A stretch of DNA of 28,866 nt. Source: DATFAS01 sp035254305. Its GTDB lineage: Bacteria > Bacillota > Bacilli > Aneurinibacillales > RAOX-1. The notes under the pieces were generated by a model. That model ran no database searches, was not told the DNA's origin, and saw only the letters and a program-made list of their open reading frames with translations. Shown here in pieces: positions 7,253 through 16,324 of this stretch; positions within the stretch are counted from its first letter, which is position 1; each line of letters starts with the position of its first letter. The position numbers and the translations under genes were made by a program. The stretch is taken from NCBI GenBank assembly GCA_035254305.1, contig DATFAS010000213.1:1-28866 (forward strand), in the 5' to 3' direction.

Positions 7253-8137
7253 ATGAATATGAATCATAAGAGCTATCTAACCCTATTAGCTACCGGTACA
7301 CTGGTGGCTTTCGCCTTAACAGGATGTACCTCCAAATCAGCAAATCCACCTGCTGGAGATCAAAGTAAAAAGCCGGCAGAAGCGGGAAATCAAGCGAAGC
7401 CATCTGACACGAATGCTTCAACGATCCATGTTGCAGCAGATACCACATTCCCTCCCTTCGAATCGGAGGTAGGTGGAAAAGTACAAGGATTTGATATCGA
7501 TATGATTAATGCGATAGCTAAACACGCGAATTTAACTGTAGATATGAAAACTATGCAATTTACCGGGTTAATCCCAGCCCTACAATCAGGCCAGGTGGAT
7601 GTGGCCGTAGCGGGGATTACCGTGAAAAAGAGTCGGATGGCAGCTGTCAATTTCTCTGATGCTTACTACAAGTCCGGTTTATCCGTTATTACAAAAACAA
7701 CCTCAAGTGTGAAAAGCATAGATGATTTAAAGGGTAAGCTGGTAGGAACCAAAAAAGGAACCTCATCTGTTGACCTTCTAAAGTCAAAGGGTATCACTGA
7801 TATCAAGCAATTTGATAATATTGATGCAGCTTATTCCGCACTTGCAAGTGGTGGAGTAGAGGCTGTGTTATTCGATAACCCTGTTAACTTAAATTATGCG
7901 AATACAAACAAGGACACACATGTGGTAGGTGGGTTATTAACAGGAGAATACTACGGTATTGCGATCAGCAAGAACAAACCAGAACTACAGAAGAAAATTA
8001 ATGATGGACTCAAAGCGTTCCAAGATAGTGGGGAATACAAGCAGTTATTCGATAAATATTTTGGTGGAGACACGGCTGGGATGGTCCAACAAGGCACAAC
8101 CCCTGAATCTGTAGCACTAGATGATACCAAGAAGTAA
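7253..8137 (+). CDS. Polar amino-acid ABC transporter substrate-binding lipoprotein
   Basis: A 294-aa extracytoplasmic solute-binding protein of family 3. It is anchored to the membrane by a lipid on Cys25 (lipobox LTGC after a hydrophobic signal peptide). A K/P/N-rich linker (about 26-58) precedes the mature domain, which begins with HVAADTTFPPFE. This is followed by GFDIDMINAIAK, the GLIPALQSGQVDVAVAGITV core and VGTKKGTSSVDLL, all typical of glutamine/arginine/cystine-type binders. I chose the ATG at 7253 because GGGGG at 7240-7244 is a proper ribosome binding site for it. The in-frame ATG at 7238 lies upstream of that site. First gene of the importer. The ligand cannot be fixed from sequence. 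Confidence 0.93.
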   Translation: MNMNHKSYLTLLATGTLVAFALTGCTSKSANPPAGDQSKKPAEAGNQAKPSDTNASTIHVAADTTFPPFESEVGGKVQGFDIDMINAIAKHANLTVDMKTMQFTGLIPALQSGQVDVAVAGITVKKSRMAAVNFSDAYYKSGLSVITKTTSSVKSIDDLKGKLVGTKKGTSSVDLLKSKGITDIKQFDNIDAAYSALASGGVEAVLFDNPVNLNYANTNKDTHVVGGLLTGEYYGIAISKNKPELQKKINDGLKAFQDSGEYKQLFDKYFGGDTAGMVQQGTTPESVALDDTKK

Positions 8138-8145
8138 TACAAATC

Positions 8146-8178
8146 AAGACGTAGCAAACGGATAGGTTGCTACGTCTT
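8146..8178 (+). terminator. Intra-operon hairpin between binding protein and permease
   Basis: A perfect 12-bp stem (8146-8157 with 8167-8178, 9-nt loop) lies in the 71-bp gap between the binding-protein and permease genes. The T tract after it is broken by C residues. It is therefore more likely a leaky terminator or 3'-end stabiliser that gives more binding protein than membrane parts, a common arrangement for importers. Confidence 0.7.
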
Positions 8179-8208
8179 CTCTCATTTCATTAAAGGGGGG
8201 ATCATTCC

Positions 8209-8886
8209 TTGGATTCATTTCATATCATCATGGAGGCTATGCCTCAGTTACTCAATGGTCTAGGGCGCACGGTTGAGTTTTCCATTCTAACCATTATATT
8301 AGCGAGTATTGTTGGCCTCATTGCGGCTCTATTTCGGCTTTCTAGGTCCCACTTTCTTCGCTTTATCAGTTGGATTTATGTTGAGATTTTTCGTGGAACT
8401 CCTTTGTTGGTGCAGTTGATTTTCATTGCTCTAGGGCTACCAACGGTACTGCCGCTTAATGATTGGTTTGGACCCACTCTGTATCCGTTTATTGCAGCAG
8501 CCATTGGTTTAGCATTAAATGAAGGAGCTTATATTACCGAGATTATCCGTGCGGGAATTCTTGGAATTGATCGTGGACAAACCGAAGCTGCTGAAAGCAT
8601 AGGAATGACCCGTTTTCAAACGATGACCTATATTGTATTACCCCAAGCGTTTAAGCGGATGATTCCACCACTCGTGAATCAATTTGCTCAAACAATTAAG
8701 GATACATCCTTGCTTGCTCCTATAGCGATTGTCGAGCTTCTTTATACCGGACAGATTATTGTGGCAGAGAACTTTGCAGCTTTCCAAATCTACGGGGCCG
8801 TAGCTTTTCTATACTTGGTCGTAATTTTCATCCTTACCCAATTTGCCCGTTATTTAGAGAGGAGGCTTCAAATTGATAAGCGTTGA
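8209..8886 (+). CDS. Polar amino-acid ABC transporter permease
   Basis: A 225-aa inner-membrane component of the HisMQ/GlnP type. An N-terminal segment (MPQLLNGLGRTVEFSI) leads into several hydrophobic spans. The cytoplasmic EAA loop that docks onto the ATPase reads EAAESIGMTRFQ and ends VLPQAFKRMIPP. It starts with TTG at 8209, preceded by AAAGGGGGG, giving MDSFHIIMEA. Its last 14 bases overlap the start of the ATPase gene, so the two are translationally coupled. As only one permease gene is present, it probably forms a homodimer. Confidence 0.94.
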   Translation: MDSFHIIMEAMPQLLNGLGRTVEFSILTIILASIVGLIAALFRLSRSHFLRFISWIYVEIFRGTPLLVQLIFIALGLPTVLPLNDWFGPTLYPFIAAAIGLALNEGAYITEIIRAGILGIDRGQTEAAESIGMTRFQTMTYIVLPQAFKRMIPPLVNQFAQTIKDTSLLAPIAIVELLYTGQIIVAENFAAFQIYGAVAFLYLVVIFILTQFARYLERRLQIDKR

Positions 8887-9595
8887 AAATCTTAAGAAGT
8901 CCTTCGGGCATCTAGAAGTCCTAAAAGGAGTAAATGCAGTGGTTGACCCAAAGGAAGTGGTCGTTGTGATTGGGCCATCCGGAAGTGGGAAGAGCACTTT
9001 CTTGCGTTGTCTAAACGGTCTTGAAACAGCAACAGATGGAAAAATTACCATCCTCGGAACCGAGCTAACCAATCCAAAGGTCAATATCACTAAGCTTCGT
9101 CAGAAGGTTGGCATGGTGTTTCAGCGTTTCAACCTATTCCATCATTACACGGTGATGGAAAACATCACGATTGGTCCACGCAAGGTATTGAAAATGTCTA
9201 AGGAAGAAAGTGAAAAGATTGCTCGTGAACTACTAACTAAAGTGGGACTACCTAATAAGGAAAGCAGCTATCCAGATCAGTTATCAGGAGGCCAGCAACA
9301 ACGTGTTGCTATTGCCCGGGCACTTGCTATGAAACCGGAAATTATGTTATTTGATGAGCCTACCTCTGCACTTGATCCCGAGATGGTAGGAGAGGTCTTG
9401 AAAACCATGAAGGATCTTGCTCTTGAAGGGATGACGATGGTTGTTGTGACCCATGAGATGGGATTTGCTCGTGAAGTAGGAGATCGTGTGATTTTTATGG
9501 ATCATGGGGCCATTGTAGAAGAGGGCACACCAGAACAAATTTTCACGAATGCTCAGGAGGAACGGACAAAATCCTTTTTAAGTAAAATTTTATAG
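8873..9595 (+). CDS. Polar amino-acid ABC transporter ATP-binding protein
   Basis: A 240-aa ATPase that powers the importer from the cytoplasmic side. All motifs are intact: Walker A GPSGSGKST (34-42), Q-loop Gln84, signature LSGGQ (137-141), Walker B IMLFDE (157-162) and switch His194 in VVVTHEMG. The TTG start at 8873 lies inside the end of the permease gene and has GAGAGGAGG just upstream. This gives MISVENLKKSFG, typical of GlnQ/HisP proteins. Last gene of the three-gene importer. Size and sequence are typical. Confidence 0.95.
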   Translation: MISVENLKKSFGHLEVLKGVNAVVDPKEVVVVIGPSGSGKSTFLRCLNGLETATDGKITILGTELTNPKVNITKLRQKVGMVFQRFNLFHHYTVMENITIGPRKVLKMSKEESEKIARELLTKVGLPNKESSYPDQLSGGQQQRVAIARALAMKPEIMLFDEPTSALDPEMVGEVLKTMKDLALEGMTMVVVTHEMGFAREVGDRVIFMDHGAIVEEGTPEQIFTNAQEERTKSFLSKIL

Positions 9596-9608
9596 AATGA
9601 GAACAGTC

Positions 9609-9640
9609 AAGCTGCAGATACGATACAACATCTGCAGCTT
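9609..9640 (+). terminator. Hairpin at the end of the ABC operon
   Basis: A perfect 11-bp stem (9609-9619 with 9630-9640, 10-nt loop) begins 13 bp after the ATPase stop. Only a weak T-rich tail follows (TTATTTAG), so it is a probable rather than textbook terminator. Confidence 0.7.
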
Positions 9641-9679
9641 ATTTAGTGTAAAGGCAGGATTGAATATGTATACGTGATC

Positions 9680-9790
9680 AGAAAATCCCCTTATGGGATT
9701 GTATGGGCAAATATGGTAAAATACAATAGGAAAGCTCTTTTCTATTAGAGGGTAGCATGGTGAAAGCACGCTAGATCAAACAGCAAAGGA
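9680..9790 (+). other. Leader region of the FAH-family gene
   Basis: A non-coding stretch with a 6-bp hairpin (AATCCC-cttat-GGGATT) and a possible extended -10 (TGGTAAAAT). Further A-rich sequence containing short inverted repeats follows, up to the AAGGA ribosome binding site. I compared it mentally with T-box, preQ1 and THF riboswitch signatures and found no match. Its role is unknown. Confidence 0.3.
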
Positions 9791-9799
9791 TGAATTGAA

Positions 9800-10426
9800 T
9801 TGGAAAACGTAAGAAATATCTATTGTGTAGGGAGAAATTATCGATTACATGCTGAAGAATTAGGGAATGCTGTTCCCACTTCACCTTTCATGTTTTCTAA
9901 ACCAACCCATGCATTAGTAGAAGCGAATGGGAACGAAATCACCTTCCCGGGAAACCGTGGGGAAGTACATCATGAAATAGAGTTAGTGATTCGAATTTCT
10001 AAACCGTTTGAAAAAGGGATGAAGGTAGAAGAGGTTGTTGACGCAATGACATTAGGGATTGATTTCACTTTGCGTGATGTACAAGGTGAACTGAAGAAAA
10101 AGGGGCATCCATGGTTATTAGCTAAAGGATTCCCGAATTCTGCAGTGGTTGGGAAATTTATTCCTTTTCCAGGTGTGGAGGGTTGTCAGCAAATTAATTT
10201 TTCACTCCTTAAGAATCAAAAACCAGTTCAGCTAGGAAACATTCGCGATATGCTATTTGATCTACAAACGATTATTGAGTTTTCTGCTGCTCATTTCGGT
10301 CTTGGTGCAGGAGACCTCATCTTTACTGGTACACCAGCAGGTGTTGGACCCATTGCCAATGATGATCAATATACTATGCTTTGGGGCGAGGAGAATCTCG
10401 GGAATTTCACAGCTAAATTAAGATAA
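9800..10426 (+). CDS. Fumarylacetoacetate hydrolase (FAH) family protein
   Basis: A 208-aa single-domain FAH-fold enzyme. Metal ligands are visible as Glu59 and Glu61 in EVHHEIE and Asp88 in GIDFTLRD. Lys109 and the FTGTPAGVGP loop (175-184) complete the active site. Overall it resembles the short YcgM/FAHD1 group, whose members act as acylpyruvate hydrolases or on oxaloacetate, rather than the longer homoprotocatechuate enzymes. It starts with TTG at 9800 behind AAAGGA, and no better start exists. It is a single gene between terminators, so context does not reveal the substrate. Confidence 0.88.
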   Translation: MENVRNIYCVGRNYRLHAEELGNAVPTSPFMFSKPTHALVEANGNEITFPGNRGEVHHEIELVIRISKPFEKGMKVEEVVDAMTLGIDFTLRDVQGELKKKGHPWLLAKGFPNSAVVGKFIPFPGVEGCQQINFSLLKNQKPVQLGNIRDMLFDLQTIIEFSAAHFGLGAGDLIFTGTPAGVGPIANDDQYTMLWGEENLGNFTAKLR

Positions 10427-10428
10427 GC

Positions 10429-10475
10429 AAAAGGGGCGATCCCATGTCATTTGGGAGGCGTCCTTTTATTTTTGT
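10429..10475 (+). terminator. Terminator of the FAH-family gene
   Basis: The outer stem AAAAGG (10429-10434) pairs with CCTTTT (10462-10467). An inner TCCCA/TGGGA stem is separated from it by an internal loop, and a T-rich tail (TTTTATTTTTG) follows. Imperfect, but in the right place. Confidence 0.7.
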
Positions 10476-10558
10476 CCAAAACATAAATATTATTTTTCTC
10501 ATCTTCACAAAGCTTTTCCAAAAAAAATTCCTGAAATTTCATCTTTACTAAAATTTCG

Positions 10559-10574
10559 TGTGACTTTGTTCACA
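10559..10574 (+). promoter_or_regulatory. FNR-type operator upstream of the nar operon
   Basis: TGTGA-CTTTGT-TCACA is a perfect palindrome of the FNR/CRP consensus used by Bacillus Fnr. Its centre at 10566.5 lies 41.5 bp before the start expected from the -10 element at 10596-10601, the exact geometry of a class II activated promoter. This indicates induction when oxygen is absent. Confidence 0.88.
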
Positions 10575-10595
10575 CACAAAGGTTATAACTGAGGT

Positions 10596-10601
10596 TATGA
10601 T
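10596..10601 (+). promoter_or_regulatory. -10 element of the nar promoter
   Basis: TATGAT, one mismatch from TATAAT. It places the transcription start near 10608. The -35 position is occupied by the end of the FNR-type palindrome and has no good hexamer, as expected for an activator-dependent promoter. Confidence 0.65.
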
Positions 10602-10643
10602 GTAAAACAGTAATAGAAAAAGAACGATGGGGGAGGATCAAAA

Positions 10644-13600
10644 GTGAGCTTATTTAAAAAGCTTAGGTTTTTCCAAACAAAAGAAAAATATTCAAATGGA
10701 CATAGTGCCTTAACAAATCAAAGTCGGGATTGGGAGCAATTCTATCGCAATCGCTGGCAGCATGATAAAAAAGTTCGTTCAACGCATGGAGTTAACTGTA
10801 CTGGTTCTTGCAGCTGGGACGTGTATGTAAAGAACGGAATTGTCACTTGGGAAGGTCAAAGAACTGACTATCCAACGACTGGACCTGATATGCCTGAATT
10901 TGAACCAAGAGGGTGTCCGAGAGGTGCCAGCTTTTCTTGGTATATCTATAGCCCATTACGTGTGAAATATCCATATATCCGCCACCGTCTATTAAAATTG
11001 TTTAGAACCGCTTTAGCAGAAAAGAAAGATCCCGTTAAAGCCTGGGCAAGCATAGTTGAAAACCCTGTAAAGGCAAAGGAATACAAATCAGCCCGGGGAA
11101 AGGGTGGCCTCGTTCGCGCAGATTGGAAAGAAGTATCTCAAATTATTTCTGCATCTATGATCTACAATATTAAAAAATACGGTCCAGATAGAAACGTAGG
11201 ATTCTCTCCGATCCCTGCTATGTCAATGGTTAGTTATGCATCAGGGGCTAGATTCTTGAACTTAGTTGGAGCACCACTCCTTAGTTTCTATGACTGGTAT
11301 GCAGACCTACCGCCAGCATCGCCTCAAGTTTGGGGTGACCAAACAGATGTACCAGAGAGTAGTGATTGGTTCAATTCACAGTACATTATGGTATGGGGAA
11401 CGAATATCCCAATGACTCGTACACCAGACGCCCACTTCTTAGCTGAAGCACGTTACCGTGGAACGAAGGTAGTTTCTGTGAGTCCAGATTATGCAGAGAT
11501 GGTAAAGTTTGCAGATGAATGGATGTGCATGAAGCCGGGAACAGATGGCGCCCTTGCTATGGCAATGGGACATGTTATCCTTAAGGAATTCTATCAACAA
11601 AATAAAACCGATTATTTCAATCACTATACTGAACGTTATACTGATTTTCCTTTCTTTATAACCTTAAAGCCGAATGGAGACGGATTCGTTTCCGATCGAT
11701 TCTTACTCGCTGAAGACATTGGTCGTTCGACTAATAATTCAGAGTGGAAGCCAGTAATGATGGATAAAAATCGCAAGGAATTTGCCATACCACAAGGAAC
11801 ACTTGGAAATCGTTGGGGTGAAGAAGGTAAGTGGAATCTAAATCTAGTTGATGAACAAACAGAACAAACCATTGATCCACTTATGACCTTAATCGATACG
11901 GATCATGAAACAGTTGCTGTTGATTTCCCTTACTTTAACAAAGAGGGGAATACAGTGTACCGCCGTAATGTACCAGTAATCAAGATCGAAGGTGCTGATG
12001 GACCGAAATATATAACAACTGTATATGATCTTATGCTTGCACACTATGCTGTTGATCGTGGTTTGGGCGGAGATGTAGCTACTAGCTATGATGATGTCAT
12101 TCCATTCACACCTGCATGGCAAGAAGCGATAACGGGTGTACCCCGTGATATGGTCATCCAAATCGCTCGTGAATTCGCACAGAATGCGATTGATACAAAC
12201 GGTCGTTCTATGATTCTTGTGGGCGGAGGGGTTAACCACTGGTACCACTCGGATACCATCTATCGTGCGATCTTGAACCTTATATTCTTGGTTGGAGCAC
12301 AAGGTGTGAACGGCGGCGGTTGGGCCCACTATGTTGGACAAGAAAAACTTCGCCCTGTAGAGGGATGGCAAGGAATTGCCATGGCTCGTGACTGGTCTGG
12401 TCCACCTAAGCTACAGAATGGAACATCTTTCTTCTATTTTGCTACCGATCAATGGCGTTATGAGGATACACCGATTGACGACATGATTTCACCACTTGTT
12501 GAAAACAGTAAGTTCCGTCACTCTGGTGATTACAACGTTCTTGCTGCACGTTTAGGTTGGTTGCCAAGCTATCCGCAATTTGATGAGAACTCGATTGAAT
12601 TATATGAAGCAGCTGTCAAGTCTGGAGCTAATACGCCTCAAGAAATAGCGAATTACGTAGTCCAAGAAATGAAGTCTAAGCGTGTGAAGTTTGCGATTGA
12701 GGATCCGGATAATCCAGTAAACTTCCCAAGAACACTATTTGTATGGCGTTCGAATTTGCTCTCAAGTTCTGGTAAAGGACATGAATATTTCCTTCACCAT
12801 TTACTAGGAGCTACCCACGGATTATTAAATGATGACAACGATTCTCTTCGCCCTGAAGAAATTCAGTGGAGAGAGGAAGCAGCTGCAGGAAAGCTCGACT
12901 TGCTCGTTTCTCTAGACTTCCGTATGACCGGAACACCGCTTTATTCCGATATTGTATTACCCGCGGCTACTTGGTATGAGAAGAATGATTTAAGCAGTAC
13001 GGATATGCATCCATTCATTCATCCATTCAATCCAGCAATTAGCACACCATGGGAATCGAAATCAGACTGGGATTCCTTTAAGTATCTAGCGAAAGCATTC
13101 TCTGAAATGTCAAAAGAGCAGTTCGATGGACCGGTGAAAGAAATTGTGGCAACTCCACTTCTTCATGATTCACCACAAGAGTTAGCACAACCATATGGTA
13201 AAATTCGTGATTGGTCGAAGGGCGAATGTGAAGCGATTCCTGGAAAGACCTTCCCGCAGATCCATGTTGTCGAACGTGATTTTACTCAGGTCTATAACAA
13301 GATGGTTACACTCGGACCAGGTGCAATCAATAGTGGGACAAAGGGAATTTCGTGGTCTGTAGAAAAAGAATACGAGAAATTAAAATCGATTCTAGGTACC
13401 AATGACCAAGGAATGCCTGATCTAAGCACAGACCGTCAGGTAGCTGAGGCGATCCTTCATCTCTCTTCTACATCGAATGGACATATTGCAGTAAGAGCTT
13501 GGGAGTCCTTAGAGAAGAAGACCAACTTGGAACTAAAAGATCTTGCTGAAGAACGCCAAGAATTCGTGATGAGCTTCGATATGATCACAGCACAACCACA

Positions 13601-14294
13601 AACAGTAATCACGTCCCCAGCCTTCAGTGGATCTGAAACAGGAGGAAGACGTTATTCTCCATTCACAACGAATGTTGAGAAGATGATTCCGTGGAGAACA
13701 TTAACGGGCCGTCAGCACTTCTATCTTGACCACGAAATGATGTTTGAGTGGGGAGAAGCATTTGCAACCTTTAAACCATTACTTAAGCATACTCCATTCC
13801 GTTCGAATAAAGGACCTGTACGGAATGGTAAGGAAATTACATTGAACTATCTGACTCCACATAACAAGTGGTCGATTCATAGTATGTACTTTGATAGTCA
13901 AACTATGTTGACGTTGTTCCGAGGAGGTCCAACTGTCTGGATGAACAAGGACGACGCAGAAGATGTGAATATTGCCGATAATGATTGGATCGAAGTCTTC
14001 AATCGTAATGGTGTAGTGGTAGCACGTGCTGTTGTCTCACATCGTATTCCGCGTGGAGCAGCATTTATGTATCATGCACAGGATCGTCATATTAATGTAC
14101 CTGGAAGTAAGTTAACCCAGAATCGTGGGGGTACACACAATAGTCCAACTAGGATTCATGTGAAACCAACCCATATGATTGGGGGATATGCACAATTCAG
14201 CTACGGTTTTAACTACTACGGACCAACAGGAAATCAACGTGACTTGCACGTGGTGGTACGTAAACTAGAGGAGGTTGATTGGCTTGAAGATTAA
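10644..14294 (+). CDS. narG: Respiratory nitrate reductase alpha subunit
   Basis: A 1216-aa molybdoenzyme subunit that reduces nitrate to nitrite at a bis-MGD molybdenum centre on the cytoplasmic face of the membrane. The N-terminal 4Fe-4S site has the NarG-specific His ligand: His48, Cys52, Cys56 and Cys91. The Mo ligand is Asp221 in WYADLPPASPQ, matching E. coli Asp222. Other NarG signatures include WGDQTDVPES, TPDAHFLAEARYRGTK and, near the end, NRGGTHNSPTRIHVKPTHMIGGYAQ (split here for reading: NRGGTHNSP, then KPTHMIGGYAQ). There is no Tat signal, fitting a cytoplasm-facing enzyme. The GTG start at 10644 follows GGGGGAGG. First gene of narGHJI-narK. Length is typical. Confidence 0.97.
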   Translation: MSLFKKLRFFQTKEKYSNGHSALTNQSRDWEQFYRNRWQHDKKVRSTHGVNCTGSCSWDVYVKNGIVTWEGQRTDYPTTGPDMPEFEPRGCPRGASFSWYIYSPLRVKYPYIRHRLLKLFRTALAEKKDPVKAWASIVENPVKAKEYKSARGKGGLVRADWKEVSQIISASMIYNIKKYGPDRNVGFSPIPAMSMVSYASGARFLNLVGAPLLSFYDWYADLPPASPQVWGDQTDVPESSDWFNSQYIMVWGTNIPMTRTPDAHFLAEARYRGTKVVSVSPDYAEMVKFADEWMCMKPGTDGALAMAMGHVILKEFYQQNKTDYFNHYTERYTDFPFFITLKPNGDGFVSDRFLLAEDIGRSTNNSEWKPVMMDKNRKEFAIPQGTLGNRWGEEGKWNLNLVDEQTEQTIDPLMTLIDTDHETVAVDFPYFNKEGNTVYRRNVPVIKIEGADGPKYITTVYDLMLAHYAVDRGLGGDVATSYDDVIPFTPAWQEAITGVPRDMVIQIAREFAQNAIDTNGRSMILVGGGVNHWYHSDTIYRAILNLIFLVGAQGVNGGGWAHYVGQEKLRPVEGWQGIAMARDWSGPPKLQNGTSFFYFATDQWRYEDTPIDDMISPLVENSKFRHSGDYNVLAARLGWLPSYPQFDENSIELYEAAVKSGANTPQEIANYVVQEMKSKRVKFAIEDPDNPVNFPRTLFVWRSNLLSSSGKGHEYFLHHLLGATHGLLNDDNDSLRPEEIQWREEAAAGKLDLLVSLDFRMTGTPLYSDIVLPAATWYEKNDLSSTDMHPFIHPFNPAISTPWESKSDWDSFKYLAKAFSEMSKEQFDGPVKEIVATPLLHDSPQELAQPYGKIRDWSKGECEAIPGKTFPQIHVVERDFTQVYNKMVTLGPGAINSGTKGISWSVEKEYEKLKSILGTNDQGMPDLSTDRQVAEAILHLSSTSNGHIAVRAWESLEKKTNLELKDLAEERQEFVMSFDMITAQPQTVITSPAFSGSETGGRRYSPFTTNVEKMIPWRTLTGRQHFYLDHEMMFEWGEAFATFKPLLKHTPFRSNKGPVRNGKEITLNYLTPHNKWSIHSMYFDSQTMLTLFRGGPTVWMNKDDAEDVNIADNDWIEVFNRNGVVVARAVVSHRIPRGAAFMYHAQDRHINVPGSKLTQNRGGTHNSPTRIHVKPTHMIGGYAQFSYGFNYYGPTGNQRDLHVVVRKLEEVDWLED

Positions 14295-15756
14295 GGCACA
14301 AGTCGGAATGATCATGAATTTGGATAAATGTATCGGCTGTCACACCTGTAGTGTGACGTGCAAAAACACCTGGACAAATCGTCCAGGTGCTGAATACATG
14401 TATTTCAACAACGTGGAAACAAAGCCAGGCGTTGGTTACCCAAAACAATGGGAAGACCAAGACAAATGGCATGGTGGCTGGGAGCTTAAGAATGGAAAGC
14501 TTCAGCTAAAATCAGGTGGACGCTTAGAGAAGTACCGTAATATCTTCCACAATCCGAATCTACCAACCATTGATGAGTACTACGAGCCTTGGGAATATGA
14601 CTATGAAGCATTGACGAATAGTCCTGAGAAGAAGCACCAACCTGTTGCTCGCCCTCGTTCTGTCATTACAGGTGAGAGAATGGAGAAAATCGAATGGGGT
14701 CCAAACTGGGAAGATGATTTAGCTGGTGCACCAAAGACAGGACCACTTGATCCAAATATTCGTGGGATGCAAGAAGAAGTTCGCATGGAATTCGAAGATG
14801 TGTTCATGATGTATCTTCCACGTATATGTGAACATTGTATGAACCCGGCTTGTGTATCAGCTTGCCCATCCGGTGCTATGTATAAACGTGATGAGGATGG
14901 AATTGTTCTTGTTGACCAAGATGCTTGCCGTGGTTGGAGAATGTGCGTATCCAACTGTCCATATAAGAAAGTGTATTTCAACTGGAAAACCAATAAGGCT
15001 GAGAAATGTACCTTATGCTTCCCAAGAATTGAAGCAGGTATGCCAACGATATGTTCTGAAACCTGTGTAGGACGTATCCGTTACCTCGGAATCATCCTAT
15101 ATGATGCTGATCGAGTGGAAGAAGCTGCATCTGTTGCTAATGAGAAAGATCTTTATGAGTCTCAATTAAGCTTAATCTTAGATCCAAACGATCCAAAAGT
15201 GATTGAACAAGCATTGAAGGATGGAATTCCGCAAGATTGGATCGAGTATGCACAGCGTTCTCCGATTTATAAGATGGCTGTAGATTGGAAGATTGCCTTA
15301 CCATTGCACCCTGAATATCGCACATTACCTATGGTATGGTACATTCCACCATTAAGCCCAATTATGAATCGTATCGAAGGAAAAGGTGCTAATGTTGCAC
15401 CAGAAGATATTTTCCCTGCCATTGATAATATGCGTATTCCATTAGAATACCTTGCTAACCTTCTAACTGCTGGGGATGTAGATGTCGTTCGAACTGTCCT
15501 TCATAAGATGGCCACTTTACGTAGTTATATGCGTGCAAAGAATACGGGAAAAACACCTGCTACAGCAACCTTAGAAAGCTTAGGCTTAACTGAGAAATCT
15601 CTAGAAGAAATGTACCGGTTACTAGCCATTGCTAAATATAATGATCGTTTCGTGATTCCGCCTGCACATAGAGAAAGTGTATCGAACCTTTATGGAGAAC
15701 AAGGTTCTTGTGGACTTGATTTCAATGGGGGACCTGGTTCCTGCGGAGTGTTCTAG
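14284..15756 (+). CDS. narH: Respiratory nitrate reductase beta subunit
   Basis: A 490-aa iron-sulfur subunit that passes electrons from NarI to NarG. Four cysteine groups are visible: C16/C19/C22/C26; C182/C185/C190/C194; C215/W218/C221/C225, where Trp replaces a cysteine and marks the 3Fe-4S cluster; and C242/C245/C257/C261. I chose the TTG at 14284 (MKIKAQVGMIMNLDKC) because AGAGGAGG lies 9 nt before it. A TTG at 14275 directly abuts that site and is too close. The start overlaps the end of narG by 11 bp, implying coupled translation. The tail carries a Gly/Cys-rich end (GSCGLDF..GSCGVF). Confidence 0.96.
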   Translation: MKIKAQVGMIMNLDKCIGCHTCSVTCKNTWTNRPGAEYMYFNNVETKPGVGYPKQWEDQDKWHGGWELKNGKLQLKSGGRLEKYRNIFHNPNLPTIDEYYEPWEYDYEALTNSPEKKHQPVARPRSVITGERMEKIEWGPNWEDDLAGAPKTGPLDPNIRGMQEEVRMEFEDVFMMYLPRICEHCMNPACVSACPSGAMYKRDEDGIVLVDQDACRGWRMCVSNCPYKKVYFNWKTNKAEKCTLCFPRIEAGMPTICSETCVGRIRYLGIILYDADRVEEAASVANEKDLYESQLSLILDPNDPKVIEQALKDGIPQDWIEYAQRSPIYKMAVDWKIALPLHPEYRTLPMVWYIPPLSPIMNRIEGKGANVAPEDIFPAIDNMRIPLEYLANLLTAGDVDVVRTVLHKMATLRSYMRAKNTGKTPATATLESLGLTEKSLEEMYRLLAIAKYNDRFVIPPAHRESVSNLYGEQGSCGLDFNGGPGSCGVF

Positions 15757-15778
15757 AAAGAAAGGGGGACGAATCGTG

Positions 15779-16324
15779 ATGGAAGAGTTAAGTACGTCAT
15801 TAGAAATAGCTTCTGCTTTACTGCTTTATCCGACGGAATGGAATAGTCAAATCGAAGAAATCCAAGATCTGATCAGTTCAATTGAACACGAGCAAACAAG
15901 AAAGCATCTAGAAAGCTTCCTCGATACTTACTTGCAAGCTAACAAAGAGGATTGGATCGAATCTTATGTACAGACTGTTGATTTTGGAAAACAGACGAAC
16001 CTTTATCTGACCTATGCCGAGCATGGAGAGCAAAAAGAACGCGGAACGGTGTTGCTCGAGTTAAAAGAGCTTTTTACAATGAATGGCTTCAATGTGGTAG
16101 ATGAAGAAATGCCTGATTATCTTCCACTTATTCTGGAATTTTGTGCGCATGCACCCATTGATGCAATTCGCTGGGTGATTGACCACTATCAAAAAGTAAT
16201 TAAACAAAAACAAAGTGAATTCCAGAATGTCGATAGCCCTTATTGGCATATCATTGCTTCTGTTCTTTCTATATGGGAGGCGTACGGTTTAAATCCGATA
16301 GTTAAGGAGGAAGACAAGCAATGA
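15779..16324 (+). CDS. narJ: Nitrate reductase assembly chaperone
   Basis: A 181-aa helical chaperone of the NarJ/TorD group. It is needed for Mo-cofactor insertion into NarG but is not part of the final enzyme. The sequence shows the expected ASALLLYPTE N-terminal helix, the DHYQKVI helix and the conserved LPLILEFCAHAP segment. AAAGGGGG at 15761-15768 serves either the ATG at 15779 or the GTG directly before it (15776). I list the ATG. A longer in-frame reading from 15677 would lie within narH and is rejected. Its stop overlaps the narI start (ATGA). Confidence 0.92.
   Translation: MEELSTSLEIASALLLYPTEWNSQIEEIQDLISSIEHEQTRKHLESFLDTYLQANKEDWIESYVQTVDFGKQTNLYLTYAEHGEQKERGTVLLELKELFTMNGFNVVDEEMPDYLPLILEFCAHAPIDAIRWVIDHYQKVIKQKQSEFQNVDSPYWHIIASVLSIWEAYGLNPIVKEEDKQ

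Noticed and set aside
9680..9790. Possible riboswitch or T-box in the leader of the FAH-family gene
   Set aside because: Only short hairpins are present; no T-box, preQ1, THF or SAM signature could be matched.
11889..12371. 160-aa open frame on the minus strand inside narG
   Set aside because: It lies wholly antisense to a well-conserved part of narG, has no ribosome binding site and its translation is low-complexity without family features.
14601..14993. 130-aa open frame on the minus strand inside narH
   Set aside because: Antisense to the conserved cysteine region of narH; a by-product of narH codon usage.
15677..15778. Longer N terminus for NarJ starting inside narH
   Set aside because: The extra 34 residues overlap the narH 3' end and do not look like NarJ; the ribosome binding site at 15761-15768 serves the later start.
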